This document shows, in pieces, positions 29,015 to 38,551 of a stretch of DNA of 64,000 bases; the stretch's first letter is position 1, and every line of letters begins with the position of its first letter. Where the stretch lies: positions 1 to 64,000 of the forward strand of contig QEXY01000089.1 in the NCBI GenBank assembly GCA_003130875.1, given 5' to 3'. The position numbers were made by a program, and so were the translations under genes. Under the pieces are notes generated by a model that was not told the DNA's origin, searched no databases, and was given only the letters and a program-made list of their open reading frames with translations. Source of the stretch: Ardenticatenia bacterium. Its GTDB lineage: Bacteria > Chloroflexota > Anaerolineae > 4572-78 > NAK82.

Positions 29015-30045
29015 CGTTGCGACTCCCGATGCACGATTTCCACCAAGTATGCTACCGCCTCAACGGGTGTCTGGGGCAGGATCCCATGGCCGAGGTTGAA
29101 GATATGCCCTGGGCGGTTACCTGCCCGTTTGAGGATATCCAGGGCTTGCCGCCGCAATTCTTCAAGTGGACCCAGCAACACCGCCGGGTCGAGATTGCCT
29201 TGGATCGCGCGATGAGGACCAATGCGCTGCCACGCCTCATCGAGCGTGATGCGCCAGTCTACCGCGATGACATCGCCGCCCGCCGCGGCAATCTGCTCGA
29301 TCATCCCGCAGGTCCCGGTACTGAAGTGGATGACGGGCACGCCAGTTGCCTGGGCGGTCTGAAGCACATAGCGCGAATAGGGTGCAACGTGGCTTTGGTA
29401 GTCCAAAGGGCTCAGCGCACCCACCCAGCTATCGAACAACTGTACAGCTTGGGCGCCTGCCTCGACTTGCGCTTCGAGGTAGTGACCGATGAAGCGCGCT
29501 AGCCGCTCCATAAGGAGATGCCATGTCTGCGGCTCCCGGTACATCAGCATCTTGGTCTGGGTCGGATTGCGCGCATTGCTGCCCCCCTCGATGGCATAAG
29601 TCGCCAGAGTAAAAGGTGCCCCGGCAAACCCGATCAGGGGCACACGACCGTCGAGCTCTTGACGGGTCAGGCGGATGGCCTGCAACACAAAGCTGAGGCT
29701 CTCGCGCGGCTCGGTTTCCCGCAGTGCTTCGACGTCCGCGCGGCTGCGCAAAGGTTGGTGGATGATGGGACCCTCTCCGTCGACGAACTCTACCTCAAGT
29801 CCCATCGCCTCCAATGGCGGCAGGATATCTGAGTAGATGATCGCAGCATCCAGGTCAAATGCTCGAATCGGCTGCAGCGTGATCTCAACCGCCAGTTCAG
29901 GGGTTTTCACCAGCTGCGCCATCGTATGCCGGTCACGCAACCGGCGATAGGCTTCCATATAACGACCCGCTTGACGCATCAGCCAGATCGGGGTGCAATC
30001 CACCGGCTCGCGGCGACACGCTTTGAGAAAACGATCTCTCATCAT
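29011..30045 (-). CDS. hemE: uroporphyrinogen decarboxylase
   Basis: The 344-residue enzyme removes the four acetate carboxyls of uroporphyrinogen III to give coproporphyrinogen III. The N-terminal signature PIWLMRQAGRYM and the IIYSDILPPLEAMG segment with its catalytic Asp are present, as is FAGAPFTLATYAIEGG. Length and motifs are normal. It sits between hemB and hemY in the tetrapyrrole run; two adjacent ATG codons (30045, 30042) could serve as start. Confidence 0.97.
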   Translation of the reverse strand: MMRDRFLKACRREPVDCTPIWLMRQAGRYMEAYRRLRDRHTMAQLVKTPELAVEITLQPIRAFDLDAAIIYSDILPPLEAMGLEVEFVDGEGPIIHQPLRSRADVEALRETEPRESLSFVLQAIRLTRQELDGRVPLIGFAGAPFTLATYAIEGGSNARNPTQTKMLMYREPQTWHLLMERLARFIGHYLEAQVEAGAQAVQLFDSWVGALSPLDYQSHVAPYSRYVLQTAQATGVPVIHFSTGTCGMIEQIAAAGGDVIAVDWRITLDEAWQRIGPHRAIQGNLDPAVLLGPLEELRRQALDILKRAGNRPGHIFNLGHGILPQTPVEAVAYLVEIVHRESQR

Positions 30046-30073
30046 CAGACCATCCTGGAGCGCTGCGCGAAGC

Positions 30074-31054
30074 TCACATACCTGCTAACCAACGGGCGGC
30101 ATCCTTGGCATGGTAGGTCAGGATCAGGTCAGCTCCAGCGCGTTTGATGCTGGTCAGCAATTCGAGCACTACGGCACGCTCGTCCAACCAGCCGTTGGCC
30201 GCTGCTGCTTTCACCATCGCATACTCGCCGCTCACGTTGTACGCTGCGACCGGTACATGGGTCGCTTGGCGCACACGGTACACGATGTCGAGATAGGGCA
30301 ATGCCGGCTTGACCATCACCATATCGGCCCCTTCCTGGATGTCCAGCTCCAGCTCGCGCAACGCCTCACGTGCGTTGGCCGGGTCCATCTGATGCGTCTT
30401 GCGGTCACCAAATTTGGGGGCGCCTTCCGCCGCCTCGCGGAAGGGGCTGTAGAAAGCGCTGGCATACTTGATCGCGTAGCTCAGGATGCTCACAGTGGCA
30501 AAACCTGCCTCGTCCAGAGCACTTCGGATGGCAGCCACCATGCCGTCCATCATGCCAGAGGGGGCCACGATGTCCGCGCCGGCACGGGCGTAACTCACCG
30601 CGGCACGCTGCAGAATCTCCAGGGTTGCATCGTTGTCGATTTGCCCATCCCGCACAACCCCGCAGTGACCGTGGTCAGTGTATTCACACATGCAGACATC
30701 CGCGATGACGATCAACTGCGGTAAAGCGGCCTTGATGGCGCGCACTGCGCTTTGGACGATGCCGTCATCGGAGAAATTTTCGCTTCCTTGGGCGTCCTTG
30801 TGCGCCGGCACGCCGAATAGAATCACCGCCGGGATGCCCAGAGCATGACATTCCTCGGCTTCGCGCACCAACTGATCGACCGAAAGCTGATACACGCCAG
30901 GCATGGAGGATACCAGGCGGCGCACCGCTTCACCATGCACAGCGAATAGAGGATAGATGAAGTCCTGCGGATTCAACTGGGTCTCGCGCACCATATCGCG
31001 CAGTGTGGGTGTGGCGCGCAAACGACGCGGACGAACGATTGGGAAGTGCATCAA
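30074..31054 (-). CDS. hemB: delta-aminolevulinic acid dehydratase (porphobilinogen synthase)
   Basis: The 326-residue enzyme condenses two 5-aminolevulinates into porphobilinogen. The three metal cysteines [12 protein letters not shown] mark it as the zinc-dependent type. The Schiff-base lysine lies in [10 protein letters not shown], and the other active-site lysine in [14 protein letters not shown]. Length is normal. ATG 31051 is an alternative to 31054. The radical SAM gene precedes it by 41 bases and hemE follows. Confidence 0.97.
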   Translation of the reverse strand: MMHFPIVRPRRLRATPTLRDMVRETQLNPQDFIYPLFAVHGEAVRRLVSSMPGVYQLSVDQLVREAEECHALGIPAVILFGVPAHKDAQGSENFSDDGIVQSAVRAIKAALPQLIVIADVCMCEYTDHGHCGVVRDGQIDNDATLEILQRAAVSYARAGADIVAPSGMMDGMVAAIRSALDEAGFATVSILSYAIKYASAFYSPFREAAEGAPKFGDRKTHQMDPANAREALRELELDIQEGADMVMVKPALPYLDIVYRVRQATHVPVAAYNVSGEYAMVKAAAANGWLDERAVVLELLTSIKRAGADLILTYHAKDAARWLAGM

Positions 31055-31095
31055 AACAGGTCTCCTAACACCATATGAGATACGGCAGCGTCACG

Positions 31096-32331
31096 CTATG
31101 GCTCGGGCGCATGATGCTCTGTAGCCAACTTCTGATTGATCTCTTCCTGGAATGGGAAACTATGCGGTTCATAGGTGCAAAAAGGTTCTTCGGCTAGGGG
31201 GTCGCCGGTCATCGCATAGGCACGCGAACGCGATCCGCCGCACACACCGACGAACTCACACAGCCCGCAGCGTCCTTCATAGCGCTCTGTATCGCGCAGC
31301 GTGCGAAAGAGAGGGGCATCACGGTAGATCTCCACCAACGAACGCTCGCGCACATTTCCGGCACAGAGTGGCAGGAAACCGCTGGGGAAGACATCTCCCC
31401 GGCGCGACACAAATACGAAACCGTTGCCAGCATTGATGTGCATGGGTGTGCGATGGATGCTGCCGGGCGCACGAGGTCGCAGACCCGCTGCCTGCACGAC
31501 CTGTTGCAGACCGACGCGCAGCTCGTCGTACACTGGATGGAGCGTGAAATAACGTTCCCAAGGCAGCCCCTTCTCTTCCAGGATAGCACGCTGCAATACC
31601 ACGCGCTTGTAATGATGTCCTTCAACCGGCTTCGCGCTGATATACTTGGACACATCATATAAGAAGTGCATCACCGCTTCATACTCCGCCGGCGAGATCT
31701 CGTCCTCCGGTCGCCCGCGTCCGGTAGGTACCAGGAAGAAGAGACTCCACGTCATAGCGCCAATCTGCTGCACCAGCCGAAAAATATTGGGCAAGTCGTG
31801 CAGATTGAAGCGCGTGACGGTGGTGTTGATCTGGGTCTTCAGACCCAACGCACGTGCCGCGCGCCATCCGTTTGCCGTCCATTCGAAGGAACCGGGCACA
31901 CCGCGGAACGCGTCGTGACGGGCGGCAGTGGAACCATCGATGCTGAGCGAGATGGCTTTGGCACCTGCTTCTTTCAGACGACGCAGGTTCTCCGCCGTCA
32001 GCAACGGCGTGCCGGATGGCGACACGGCCACAGGCAGACCGATCTCGCTCGCATAGCGCACCAGCTCGAACAGGTCAGCACGCTTGAAAGGATCCCCGCC
32101 GGTGAAAATAAAGATCGGTCGGGGACGGCCGAACGCCTCGACCTGGTGGAGGAGCTGGCGGGCCTCCTCGGTGGTCAGGGCCAGCGGATCGTGCTCTGGC
32201 TGCGCTTCGGCGCGACAATGGCGACACGCCAAGTCACATGCATGGGTCGTCTCCCAGATCACCATAAACGGACGTTCGTTGACGTCATAGACAGGTCGTC
32301 GGATCAATTTGAGGGTCGATTGTCTTTCCAT
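31096..32331 (-). CDS. radical SAM/SPASM protein of the heme operon, AhbD/NirJ-like
   Basis: The 411-residue protein has the 4Fe-4S radical SAM motif CDLACRHC near residue 32, then GGDPFKR, and a C-terminal SPASM-type cysteine region CGLCEFVGVCGG with a further Cys in EEPFC. Related proteins include AhbD (coproheme decarboxylase) and NirJ (heme d1 synthesis), along with uncharacterised SPASM subfamilies. Lying between hemD and hemB in an operon with no HemN, HemF or HemQ, it is a fair candidate for a propionate decarboxylation step. It is not HemN itself. It overlaps the end of hemD by 28 bases; GGAG stands just before ATG 32331. Confidence 0.8.
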   Translation of the reverse strand: MERQSTLKLIRRPVYDVNERPFMVIWETTHACDLACRHCRAEAQPEHDPLALTTEEARQLLHQVEAFGRPRPIFIFTGGDPFKRADLFELVRYASEIGLPVAVSPSGTPLLTAENLRRLKEAGAKAISLSIDGSTAARHDAFRGVPGSFEWTANGWRAARALGLKTQINTTVTRFNLHDLPNIFRLVQQIGAMTWSLFFLVPTGRGRPEDEISPAEYEAVMHFLYDVSKYISAKPVEGHHYKRVVLQRAILEEKGLPWERYFTLHPVYDELRVGLQQVVQAAGLRPRAPGSIHRTPMHINAGNGFVFVSRRGDVFPSGFLPLCAGNVRERSLVEIYRDAPLFRTLRDTERYEGRCGLCEFVGVCGGSRSRAYAMTGDPLAEEPFCTYEPHSFPFQEEINQKLATEHHAPEP

Positions 32332-33089
32332 ATCTCCAACGCTCTGAACAGACCATCCACGGTATATTCCTCTGCCACGATATCCACATGCAAGCCCGAC
32401 TGGCGGGCTGTTTCGGCGGTGACCGGGCCGATGCAGGCGATGGCCGGATCACCATAGTCGATGCCACGGGTCAGTGTCACAAAATGACGCACGGTGGAAG
32501 AGCTGGTGAAAATCACGACATCTACCCCCTGGCGCAGCTGTTCGAAAGCGTGCGGGGGCGGGGTGGTGGGCAGGGTGCGGTATGCCGCTACCTCGTCCAC
32601 GACAGCGCCGCGCTCACGCAATCCAACTGCCAATTCCGCACGGGCAATATCCGCCCGTGGCAACAGGATGCGCATTCCCTGCACTCCGCCGAGAACATCC
32701 AGAATCGCTTCAGCACGATATTCACTTGGCACGGCATGGACCGTGACTCCCGACCGATGCAATGCTTCTGCCGTTTTGGGACCGATTGCAGCGACCTTTC
32801 CATTAAATCCCGGAATGCCTTGCAACTGGGCTACAGATACCTCTCGTAGGTTCGCCAAACGTGTTCGGAACTGTTGCACCCCATTGACACTGGTGAAGAT
32901 GATCCAGTCATATTCGGACAGGCGGCGGATGGCATGATCAAGTGCCCCACCCGGTTCCGGCGGCGCGATGGTGATCACCGGGAACAGGATCGGAACCGCA
33001 CCTGCCCGGCACAATCGTTCATATAAGGTCTCTGATTGGGTTTCGGGGCGAGTGATCACCACGCGCAAGCCGGCGAGTCCTTTTGCCAT
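32304..33089 (-). CDS. hemD: uroporphyrinogen-III synthase
   Basis: The 261-residue protein cyclises hydroxymethylbilane with D-ring inversion. HemD is weakly conserved, but its two-lobed pattern is visible: RVVITRPETQSETLYERL at the start, FTSVNGVQQF, AAIGPKTAEALHRSGV, VDEVAAYRT and FTSSSTVRHFV, and IACIGPVTAETARQSGL near the end. It follows hemC after 17 bases. ATG 33089 follows AGGAG. Confidence 0.93.
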   Translation of the reverse strand: MAKGLAGLRVVITRPETQSETLYERLCRAGAVPILFPVITIAPPEPGGALDHAIRRLSEYDWIIFTSVNGVQQFRTRLANLREVSVAQLQGIPGFNGKVAAIGPKTAEALHRSGVTVHAVPSEYRAEAILDVLGGVQGMRILLPRADIARAELAVGLRERGAVVDEVAAYRTLPTTPPPHAFEQLRQGVDVVIFTSSSTVRHFVTLTRGIDYGDPAIACIGPVTAETARQSGLHVDIVAEEYTVDGLFRALEIWKDNRPSN

Positions 33090-33106
33090 AGATTGCCGCT
33101 CCTGGA

Positions 33107-34081
33107 TTACGCTTCTTGCTCCACCATCTTGACCATCCTGTCACGTTCACCCAGCAGTTCCGCCGCGCCACGTGCCAGCGCCTCTTCTGCAAGCCGATGG
33201 CCCAGTTCATGCGGCCGGTTGATATCCCATTCTTCGGAGACGCGCACGATGCGTTGGCCGTCCAGACTCGCCACCATGCCCCGCAGCCACAGCACCGGCG
33301 TGTCCGCGCTCCGCGGCTCCGCATATGCCGCCACCGGCGCTGCACAGCCGCCACCCAGCCCGCTTAGGAAAGCACGCTCCGCGGTCACCGCTGCCCACGT
33401 GGGCACGTGGTGAATAGGACGTAGCAGCTCCAGAACGGCCGAGTCCCCTGCGCGACATTGCACAGCCAGCGCGCCTTGGGCCGGCGCCGGCAGCATTTCT
33501 TCGTAAGAGAGCGGGTGGGTGATGTGCCCTTCCAATCCCAGCCGGATAAGCCCGGCAGCTGCCACCACCACTCCATCGTAGTCCGGCAAGCTCGCTTTGC
33601 GCAGACGCGTGTCCAGGTTGCCTCGCAGGTTGACGATTTCGGCGTCAGGACGCAACGCCCGCAGCTGGGCCGCGCGGCGCAAGCTGCTGGTGCCGATACG
33701 GGGCGCTGGCGGCAGCGCTTTCAAGCCCGTTTTGTGGCGGGATATGAACACATCATATGCCGGTGCCCGCTCGGGGACAGCGCCGATCACCAAATCCTCT
33801 GCCATGCTGATCGGCAAGTCCTTCAAGCTGTGCACCGCCACATCGATCTCGCCGGAACGCAAAGCCGCTTCGATTTCAGCCGTGAAAAGGCCCTTCCCGC
33901 CGATCTCAGGCAGGGGACGCTGTGCCTCGCGATCGCCCCGCGTGGTGTAGACACGCGTCACCAGGATGAGCTCCGGCCAGGCAGCCTGCAGCAATTGGGC
34001 AACCCATTCGGTCTGCCGGCGCGCCAGCAGGCTAGGACGTGTGCCCAGCGTTAATATCATTTTGGCAGTATGAGCTTTCAT
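33107..34081 (-). CDS. hemC: hydroxymethylbilane synthase (porphobilinogen deaminase)
   Basis: The 324-residue enzyme polymerises four porphobilinogens on its dipyrromethane cofactor. Motifs: LGTRPSLLARRQTEWV, KGLFTAEIEAALRSGEIDVAVHSLKDLP, IGTSSLRRAAQLRALRPD, and the cofactor-attachment Cys in FLSGLGGGCAAPVAAYAE. In most homologues this last segment reads GGCQVP; here GGCAAP. ATG 34081 has AGAGGA five bases upstream; the ATG at 34060 is the alternative. It follows hemA after 18 bases. Confidence 0.96.
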   Translation of the reverse strand: MKAHTAKMILTLGTRPSLLARRQTEWVAQLLQAAWPELILVTRVYTTRGDREAQRPLPEIGGKGLFTAEIEAALRSGEIDVAVHSLKDLPISMAEDLVIGAVPERAPAYDVFISRHKTGLKALPPAPRIGTSSLRRAAQLRALRPDAEIVNLRGNLDTRLRKASLPDYDGVVVAAAGLIRLGLEGHITHPLSYEEMLPAPAQGALAVQCRAGDSAVLELLRPIHHVPTWAAVTAERAFLSGLGGGCAAPVAAYAEPRSADTPVLWLRGMVASLDGQRIVRVSEEWDINRPHELGHRLAEEALARGAAELLGERDRMVKMVEQEA

Positions 34082-34099
34082 TGCGTCCTCTCACTGATT

Positions 34100-35419
34100 T
34101 CACACTTCCTCCTGGTCGGCGATCTCACAGTCGCGCAATCCAAGGCCGAACAAATCGCGGATAGCGCTGGCATAGTAATGTCCTTGACCCTCAAGAGCAC
34201 GTCGTTTCAATTGCACCGTGGGCGGATGCAAGAACTTGTTCACCAACCGATGGGCTAGCACACGCACCACCTTGCGCTCGCGCTCATCCAGATGGCGAAG
34301 GCGCCGCAAAGCTTTGTCTAACTCGACCGCCTTCACCTCGTCTGCCCACCGCCGCAGATCGCTGATAGTGGGCACTACTTCCAGAGCCTCAAACCAGCAT
34401 AAAAACGCCTGGGCTTCTTCCACGGCGATGGCCTCCACCCGTGGGATCTCGCGCTGGCGTGCCTCCAGATTCCCGTTTGCTACGCTCTGCAAATCGTCGA
34501 TGTCGAACAAGCGCACGCCAGGCACTTCGGCCACGATTGGCTCTGTATCACGTGGCACGGCAATGTCCACAATCACCAAGGGGCGTTCTGGACGATGTGC
34601 CATCGCCTGGGCCACTTTATCGCGCGTCAAAATGACATGCGGCGCGTCGGTGGCCGTGATCACAATGTCGGCGCGGATGAGGGCTTCGAGCTGACGTTCG
34701 AAAGTCATGGCCTCACCACCCAGCTCACGCGCCAGGGCCAATGCGCGATCGTAGGTGCGATTGGCCACAATGATGCTGGTAGCACCGCGCGAGATCAGGG
34801 TGCGCACGGCCAGCTCACCCATCTCCCCGGCTCCCATAACCAACACCACACGCCCATGCAAGCCACCGATCACCTGCTCCGCAAGTGTAGCGGCAACGGA
34901 GGGAACCGTCACGGCATGGCGGCTGATCGCCGTCTCAGCGTGGGCGCGTTTTCCGGCTCGGATGGCGTGTCGGAAGAGAGCGCTGAGAACCGCCCCACAG
35001 CTGCGCCCGGCCAGAGCAGCTTGATACGCCATCGTCACCTGGCCGAGTATTTGCGGCTCACCCATCACCATCGAGTCCAATCCACACGCCACCCGCATCA
35101 GGTGGTGCACTGCCTCTGCATCCCGTTTGCGATACAGGGCAGCCACAAATTCCCCGGCAGCGAGCTGGCGGTTCATGCATAGGAATTCGACCACCGCGTG
35201 GTATCCGCTCTCCACGTCACCACAAACCGTGTAGACTTCAAGGCGATTACATGTCGAAAGTATAATACCCTCATGCAATGTCGCGCCTTCGCGACCGTTG
35301 ACACGGCGCAGCTGATTCAAGGCGTTGTGTAAGCTCGCGCCGTTGATCGCCAGCTTTTCGCGTAAACAAATGGATGCGGTCGTGTGATTAAGACCCACCA
35401 ACAGGACGTGTGTCGTCAT
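34100..35419 (-). CDS. hemA: glutamyl-tRNA reductase
   Basis: The 439-residue enzyme reduces Glu-tRNA(Glu) to glutamate-1-semialdehyde, the entry step of the C5 tetrapyrrole route. The catalytic Cys is in IILSTCNRLEVY, the GLNHTTASICLREKLAI start is typical, the NADPH domain has VMGAGEMGELAVRTL, and the C-terminal dimerisation helix is present. I chose ATG 35419 rather than 35458, since the family starts just before the VGLNH strand. It heads the minus-strand run; a promoter lies 43-48 bases upstream. Confidence 0.96.
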   Translation of the reverse strand: MTTHVLLVGLNHTTASICLREKLAINGASLHNALNQLRRVNGREGATLHEGIILSTCNRLEVYTVCGDVESGYHAVVEFLCMNRQLAAGEFVAALYRKRDAEAVHHLMRVACGLDSMVMGEPQILGQVTMAYQAALAGRSCGAVLSALFRHAIRAGKRAHAETAISRHAVTVPSVAATLAEQVIGGLHGRVVLVMGAGEMGELAVRTLISRGATSIIVANRTYDRALALARELGGEAMTFERQLEALIRADIVITATDAPHVILTRDKVAQAMAHRPERPLVIVDIAVPRDTEPIVAEVPGVRLFDIDDLQSVANGNLEARQREIPRVEAIAVEEAQAFLCWFEALEVVPTISDLRRWADEVKAVELDKALRRLRHLDERERKVVRVLAHRLVNKFLHPPTVQLKRRALEGQGHYYASAIRDLFGLGLRDCEIADQEEV

Positions 35420-35461
35420 CCCATTCACTGTCCGTCTGCAATGGCTGTGAAGGCGCACATT

Positions 35462-35490
35462 ATTGTATCACAGCGCACGGATACAAACAT
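35462..35490 (-). promoter_or_regulatory. putative extended -10 promoter of the hemA operon
   Basis: On the minus strand TGATACAAT places an extended -10 (TACAAT, complement of 35462-35467, with TG one base upstream). The -35 region is weak, as often with extended -10 promoters. Transcription would start about 35 bases before the hemA ATG. The only other start signal I can see inside the operon is the gap before moaC. Confidence 0.4.
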
Positions 35491-35561
35491 TAAAGTCGGA
35501 TTAGCAATCTTAAGCTGTGTACACTTTTCTGTAGTATCTACGTGAGTGGAATACTCTGATT

Positions 35562-37301
35562 TCATACACGGCCAAATTCGCGTGCGAGCTGGGCGGCGCT
35601 CAAGTATAGCACCGTAGGACGTCCATGCGGACATGTGCGCGGAGCCTGGCACTGCTCCAGACGACGGACGAGCTCTTGCATCTCCTGTAAAGAGAGCGCT
35701 TGACCCGCTTTGATTGCCGCGCGCTTGCACACCGTGGTGATCACCCGCTCGTCAGCATGCCGCGTCCACAACCCCCCACCTTCTGCCAGCTCGGACAGGA
35801 TGTCGCGCAGAGCCAGAGCCGGATCACCCAAGGCCAGCATTTCCGGCACCGCCCGCAGGCGATAGGTGTAACCGCCAAACGGTTCAATCGCGAACCCGAG
35901 CTGGGCCAACGTTGCCTGTTCGGCTTCAAGGACGGCCGCCTGTCCGGGTGTCAGCTCCAGCAAGGAAGGGGGAAGCAACTGCTGTGTCGGCACCGCAGCG
36001 GCTGCACATTGTCGCCTCACCTCCTCGAACAACACCCGCTCGTGTGCCGCATGTTGATCGATCAAATAGAGCCCATCCGGACCCTCTGCGATCACATAAG
36101 TCAAAGCCAGCTGCCCCAGGACGCGCAACACTGGCAACCGACCTTGGGAAGGCGCTTCTCCCGCATCGGCGCTGCCTAAGGTACGTTGTGCTTCGAATCC
36201 GAAGTGAGCCAGCTGGCGCCATTCAGTCTCGGCGGAAGGCGCGGTTGTGGAGGAGACCATGCTTTCGGAACGGAGCGTGATCGAAGAAATGTCACCCTTT
36301 TCCAAAAGCGCTCGACGCACTGCCTGTTGCACTGCCCGAAAAACCGTATGCTGATCGCGAAATTTCACCTCGTTTTTGGCGGGATGCACATTGACGTCCA
36401 CCTCGAACGGATCAAGAGCCACGTTGATCACCGCCATCGGGTAACGGCCAGTGGGCAACATTGTGTGGTATGCCTGTACAATCGCTGTGGAAAGCAGTCG
36501 GTCTTGCACCCATCGCCGGTTGACAAATAAGGTGATGTAATCGCGTTGAGCGTGGTGCAGCGTCGGCGCACCCACGTAACCACTCACACCGACTCGCGAC
36601 GGAGACTCACCCCCTTCTGCACCCTGCTCTGGCAACGCGAGCAGCTGGCGGCAGGTCTCTGGACCCAACATCTCGAGCAAGACATTGTAAAGCGAGCCAT
36701 CGCCGCTAGTCTGCAACACATCGCGCCCATCCATCTTAAGATGAAAGCGCACTTCGGGGAAAGCCATTGCGTAACGGGTCACCACGCGGTGGATATGGCC
36801 GGCCTCAGTGGCCGGCGCCTTGAGGAACTTGAGACGCGCTGGTACATTGTAGAAGAGATTCTCAACCGTCACCACCGTGCCAGGTGCCATTCCCACCGCG
36901 GTCTGGCGGGTCTGCACACCCCCCTCAAGGTGGATCATAGCCCCGCTGGGGCTGTCCGCCGGACGACTCATCATCGTGACACGGGACACCGCTGCGATAG
37001 AAGCGAGCGCTTCCCCGCGGAAACCCAGCGTGCGAATGCGTTCCAGGTCTTCCAGCGTGCGCAACTTGCTGGTGGCGTGACGGGCGAAGGCGAGTGGCAG
37101 ATCCGCATGCGCAATGCCACTGCCGTCATCACTGACGCGGATGAGACGGCGCCCGCCTTCCCGCACCTCGATGCGGATGGAGCGCGCGCCGGCATCAAGG
37201 GCGTTCTCAACCAGCTCCTTGACCACCGAGGCAGGACGTTCTATGACCTCACCGGCAGCGATCTTGGCCGCCACCTCGGGTGACAACACATGAATAGGCA
37301 T
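35562..37301 (-). CDS. mutL: DNA mismatch repair protein MutL, endonuclease type
   Basis: The 579-residue protein has the GHKL ATPase domain (residues 1-330: ENALDAG near 32, DDGSGI near 58, TLGFRGEALASI near 91) and a C-terminal dimerisation domain. It carries the metal-binding endonuclease motif DQHAAHERVLFE at 415-426, matching DQHA(X)2E(X)4E. A C-terminal CPHGRP and KRAAIKAGQ complete the nuclease site. It is therefore the nicking type used by bacteria without MutH. The interdomain linker (about 335-390) is short. mutS is not in the window. Start ATG 37301. Confidence 0.96.
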   Translation of the reverse strand: MPIHVLSPEVAAKIAAGEVIERPASVVKELVENALDAGARSIRIEVREGGRRLIRVSDDGSGIAHADLPLAFARHATSKLRTLEDLERIRTLGFRGEALASIAAVSRVTMMSRPADSPSGAMIHLEGGVQTRQTAVGMAPGTVVTVENLFYNVPARLKFLKAPATEAGHIHRVVTRYAMAFPEVRFHLKMDGRDVLQTSGDGSLYNVLLEMLGPETCRQLLALPEQGAEGGESPSRVGVSGYVGAPTLHHAQRDYITLFVNRRWVQDRLLSTAIVQAYHTMLPTGRYPMAVINVALDPFEVDVNVHPAKNEVKFRDQHTVFRAVQQAVRRALLEKGDISSITLRSESMVSSTTAPSAETEWRQLAHFGFEAQRTLGSADAGEAPSQGRLPVLRVLGQLALTYVIAEGPDGLYLIDQHAAHERVLFEEVRRQCAAAAVPTQQLLPPSLLELTPGQAAVLEAEQATLAQLGFAIEPFGGYTYRLRAVPEMLALGDPALALRDILSELAEGGGLWTRHADERVITTVCKRAAIKAGQALSLQEMQELVRRLEQCQAPRTCPHGRPTVLYLSAAQLAREFGRV

Positions 37302-37486
37302 CCGATGATAAGCCCCTCAATTCCAGATAGAGACACTAGCACCCCTTTATACTCTAATTGTACCAATTCGGTTGCCAAAGGACAAAGTCGCAGAGCAAAA
37401 GCGCATGAAAAGAGTTTCGGGACACACAGATTTCTATAAGAAAAAGGGGCGCTGGGACAAAGAATCGATGCGCGCGTGAACTCTTC

Positions 37487-37530
37487 TAAAACGAACCGTG
37501 CGCGTTCCTTAGTGAGAACGCGCACGGTTT
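37487..37530 (-). terminator. intrinsic terminator of the ABC exporter operon
   Basis: A perfect 14-bp stem, AACCGTGCGCGTTC (37494-37507) with GAACGCGCACGGTT (37516-37529), encloses an 8-base loop. On the minus strand the stem is followed by CGTTTT. It lies 30 bases beyond the stop of the permease gene at 37562 and upstream of mutL, so it separates the two transcription units. Confidence 0.85.
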
Positions 37531-37561
37531 CTGATGATCCAGTGCTGCACTCTTCCCATAC

Positions 37562-38551
37562 TTATGCACGGATCTCCTGGCGCTGGAACAGCACATACCC
37601 CAGCGCAAACAGGAGAATGGTGGCCGCGATTAATCCGGTCAGCTGGGGCCACACCAGCAATACACTCTGACTGAGTGGCAGCGGGGTTCCCAGTACGGCA
37701 CCGTGGAGCTGGATGGGCAACACCAGACCTACCGAACGGACGGTGGGCTGTAACAGCGCCAGCATCACCTCGGTGTATAACGTATTGGGTGAAAAACGCG
37801 TCAGGGTGAGCTCCAGCTGGGCCTGGGCCAAGATTTCTTCCGGGAATCCATAGCGCACCGGCTGCAGAATGGGCGCCAGCACGCCGGCCAAGATGCCCCA
37901 AAAGACGGTGAAGAACAACCAGGTGGCAATGGAGGCCAAAGCTGCGGTAGCGGGCTGGCGGAATATGATGGAAAACAGCATAGCTACCGACAACCAGATA
38001 CCGCCATAGAAAATGGTCGCCAACAGGAACCACAAGCTGCGCGCCACTTCTTCACCGCTGGGCGGCACGCCCAGGCCGATCATCCCTGAACCGATAATGA
38101 GCAACCAGATAGTGGCCAGCACCAATGCCAGCGTGAAGATGCCGGCCAGAAACTTGCCCAACAACAGCGCGTCGCGATAGATCGGCTGTGCCAAGATGCG
38201 CGACATCGTGCGCCGGCTGAACTCTCCGTTGACGCTGTCAAACGCCAGCGCAATGGCGATCAGCGGCACCAGGAAGCCGAGAAAGCCCACAAAAGCAGGC
38301 AACGGCTCGCGTGAGGTAGTGAAAAGGCGCAGCAGGATGAATGGATCCTGCCCCACCGTCTCCCGCAGGTTCTGCGTCGCGGCATATACGGTGCCAACCG
38401 CCGTCAAGACGATCAGAATCTCCAGGATGCGCATGCGCATACCGGTGAGGTGGTCGGCCATCTCCTTCGCCACCACAGCCCAGAGGCCGCTCCAGGGCGA
38501 CCCCTCACGACCACGTACTCTCTCCCGCGGTTGCTCAGGTTGCTGTGCCAT
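37562..38551 (-). CDS. ABC-2 type transporter permease
   Basis: About 329 residues with a short charged N-terminus, a first helix near residue 40, a long external segment, and then four or five further helices. [24 protein letters not shown] is the typical ABC-2 gate sequence. It is the membrane partner of the ATPase encoded just upstream. ATG 38551 has AGGAGGTGCACC directly before it and overlaps the ATPase stop by 17 bases; a longer frame from 38587 is unlikely. Export substrate unknown. Confidence 0.9.
   Translation of the reverse strand: MAQQPEQPRERVRGREGSPWSGLWAVVAKEMADHLTGMRMRILEILIVLTAVGTVYAATQNLRETVGQDPFILLRLFTTSREPLPAFVGFLGFLVPLIAIALAFDSVNGEFSRRTMSRILAQPIYRDALLLGKFLAGIFTLALVLATIWLLIIGSGMIGLGVPPSGEEVARSLWFLLATIFYGGIWLSVAMLFSIIFRQPATAALASIATWLFFTVFWGILAGVLAPILQPVRYGFPEEILAQAQLELTLTRFSPNTLYTEVMLALLQPTVRSVGLVLPIQLHGAVLGTPLPLSQSVLLVWPQLTGLIAATILLFALGYVLFQRQEIRA

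Noticed and set aside
31096-32331. radical SAM protein called as HemN
   Set aside because: Although it has a CxxxCxxC cluster, it lacks the HemN arrangement and instead has a C-terminal SPASM-type cysteine region.
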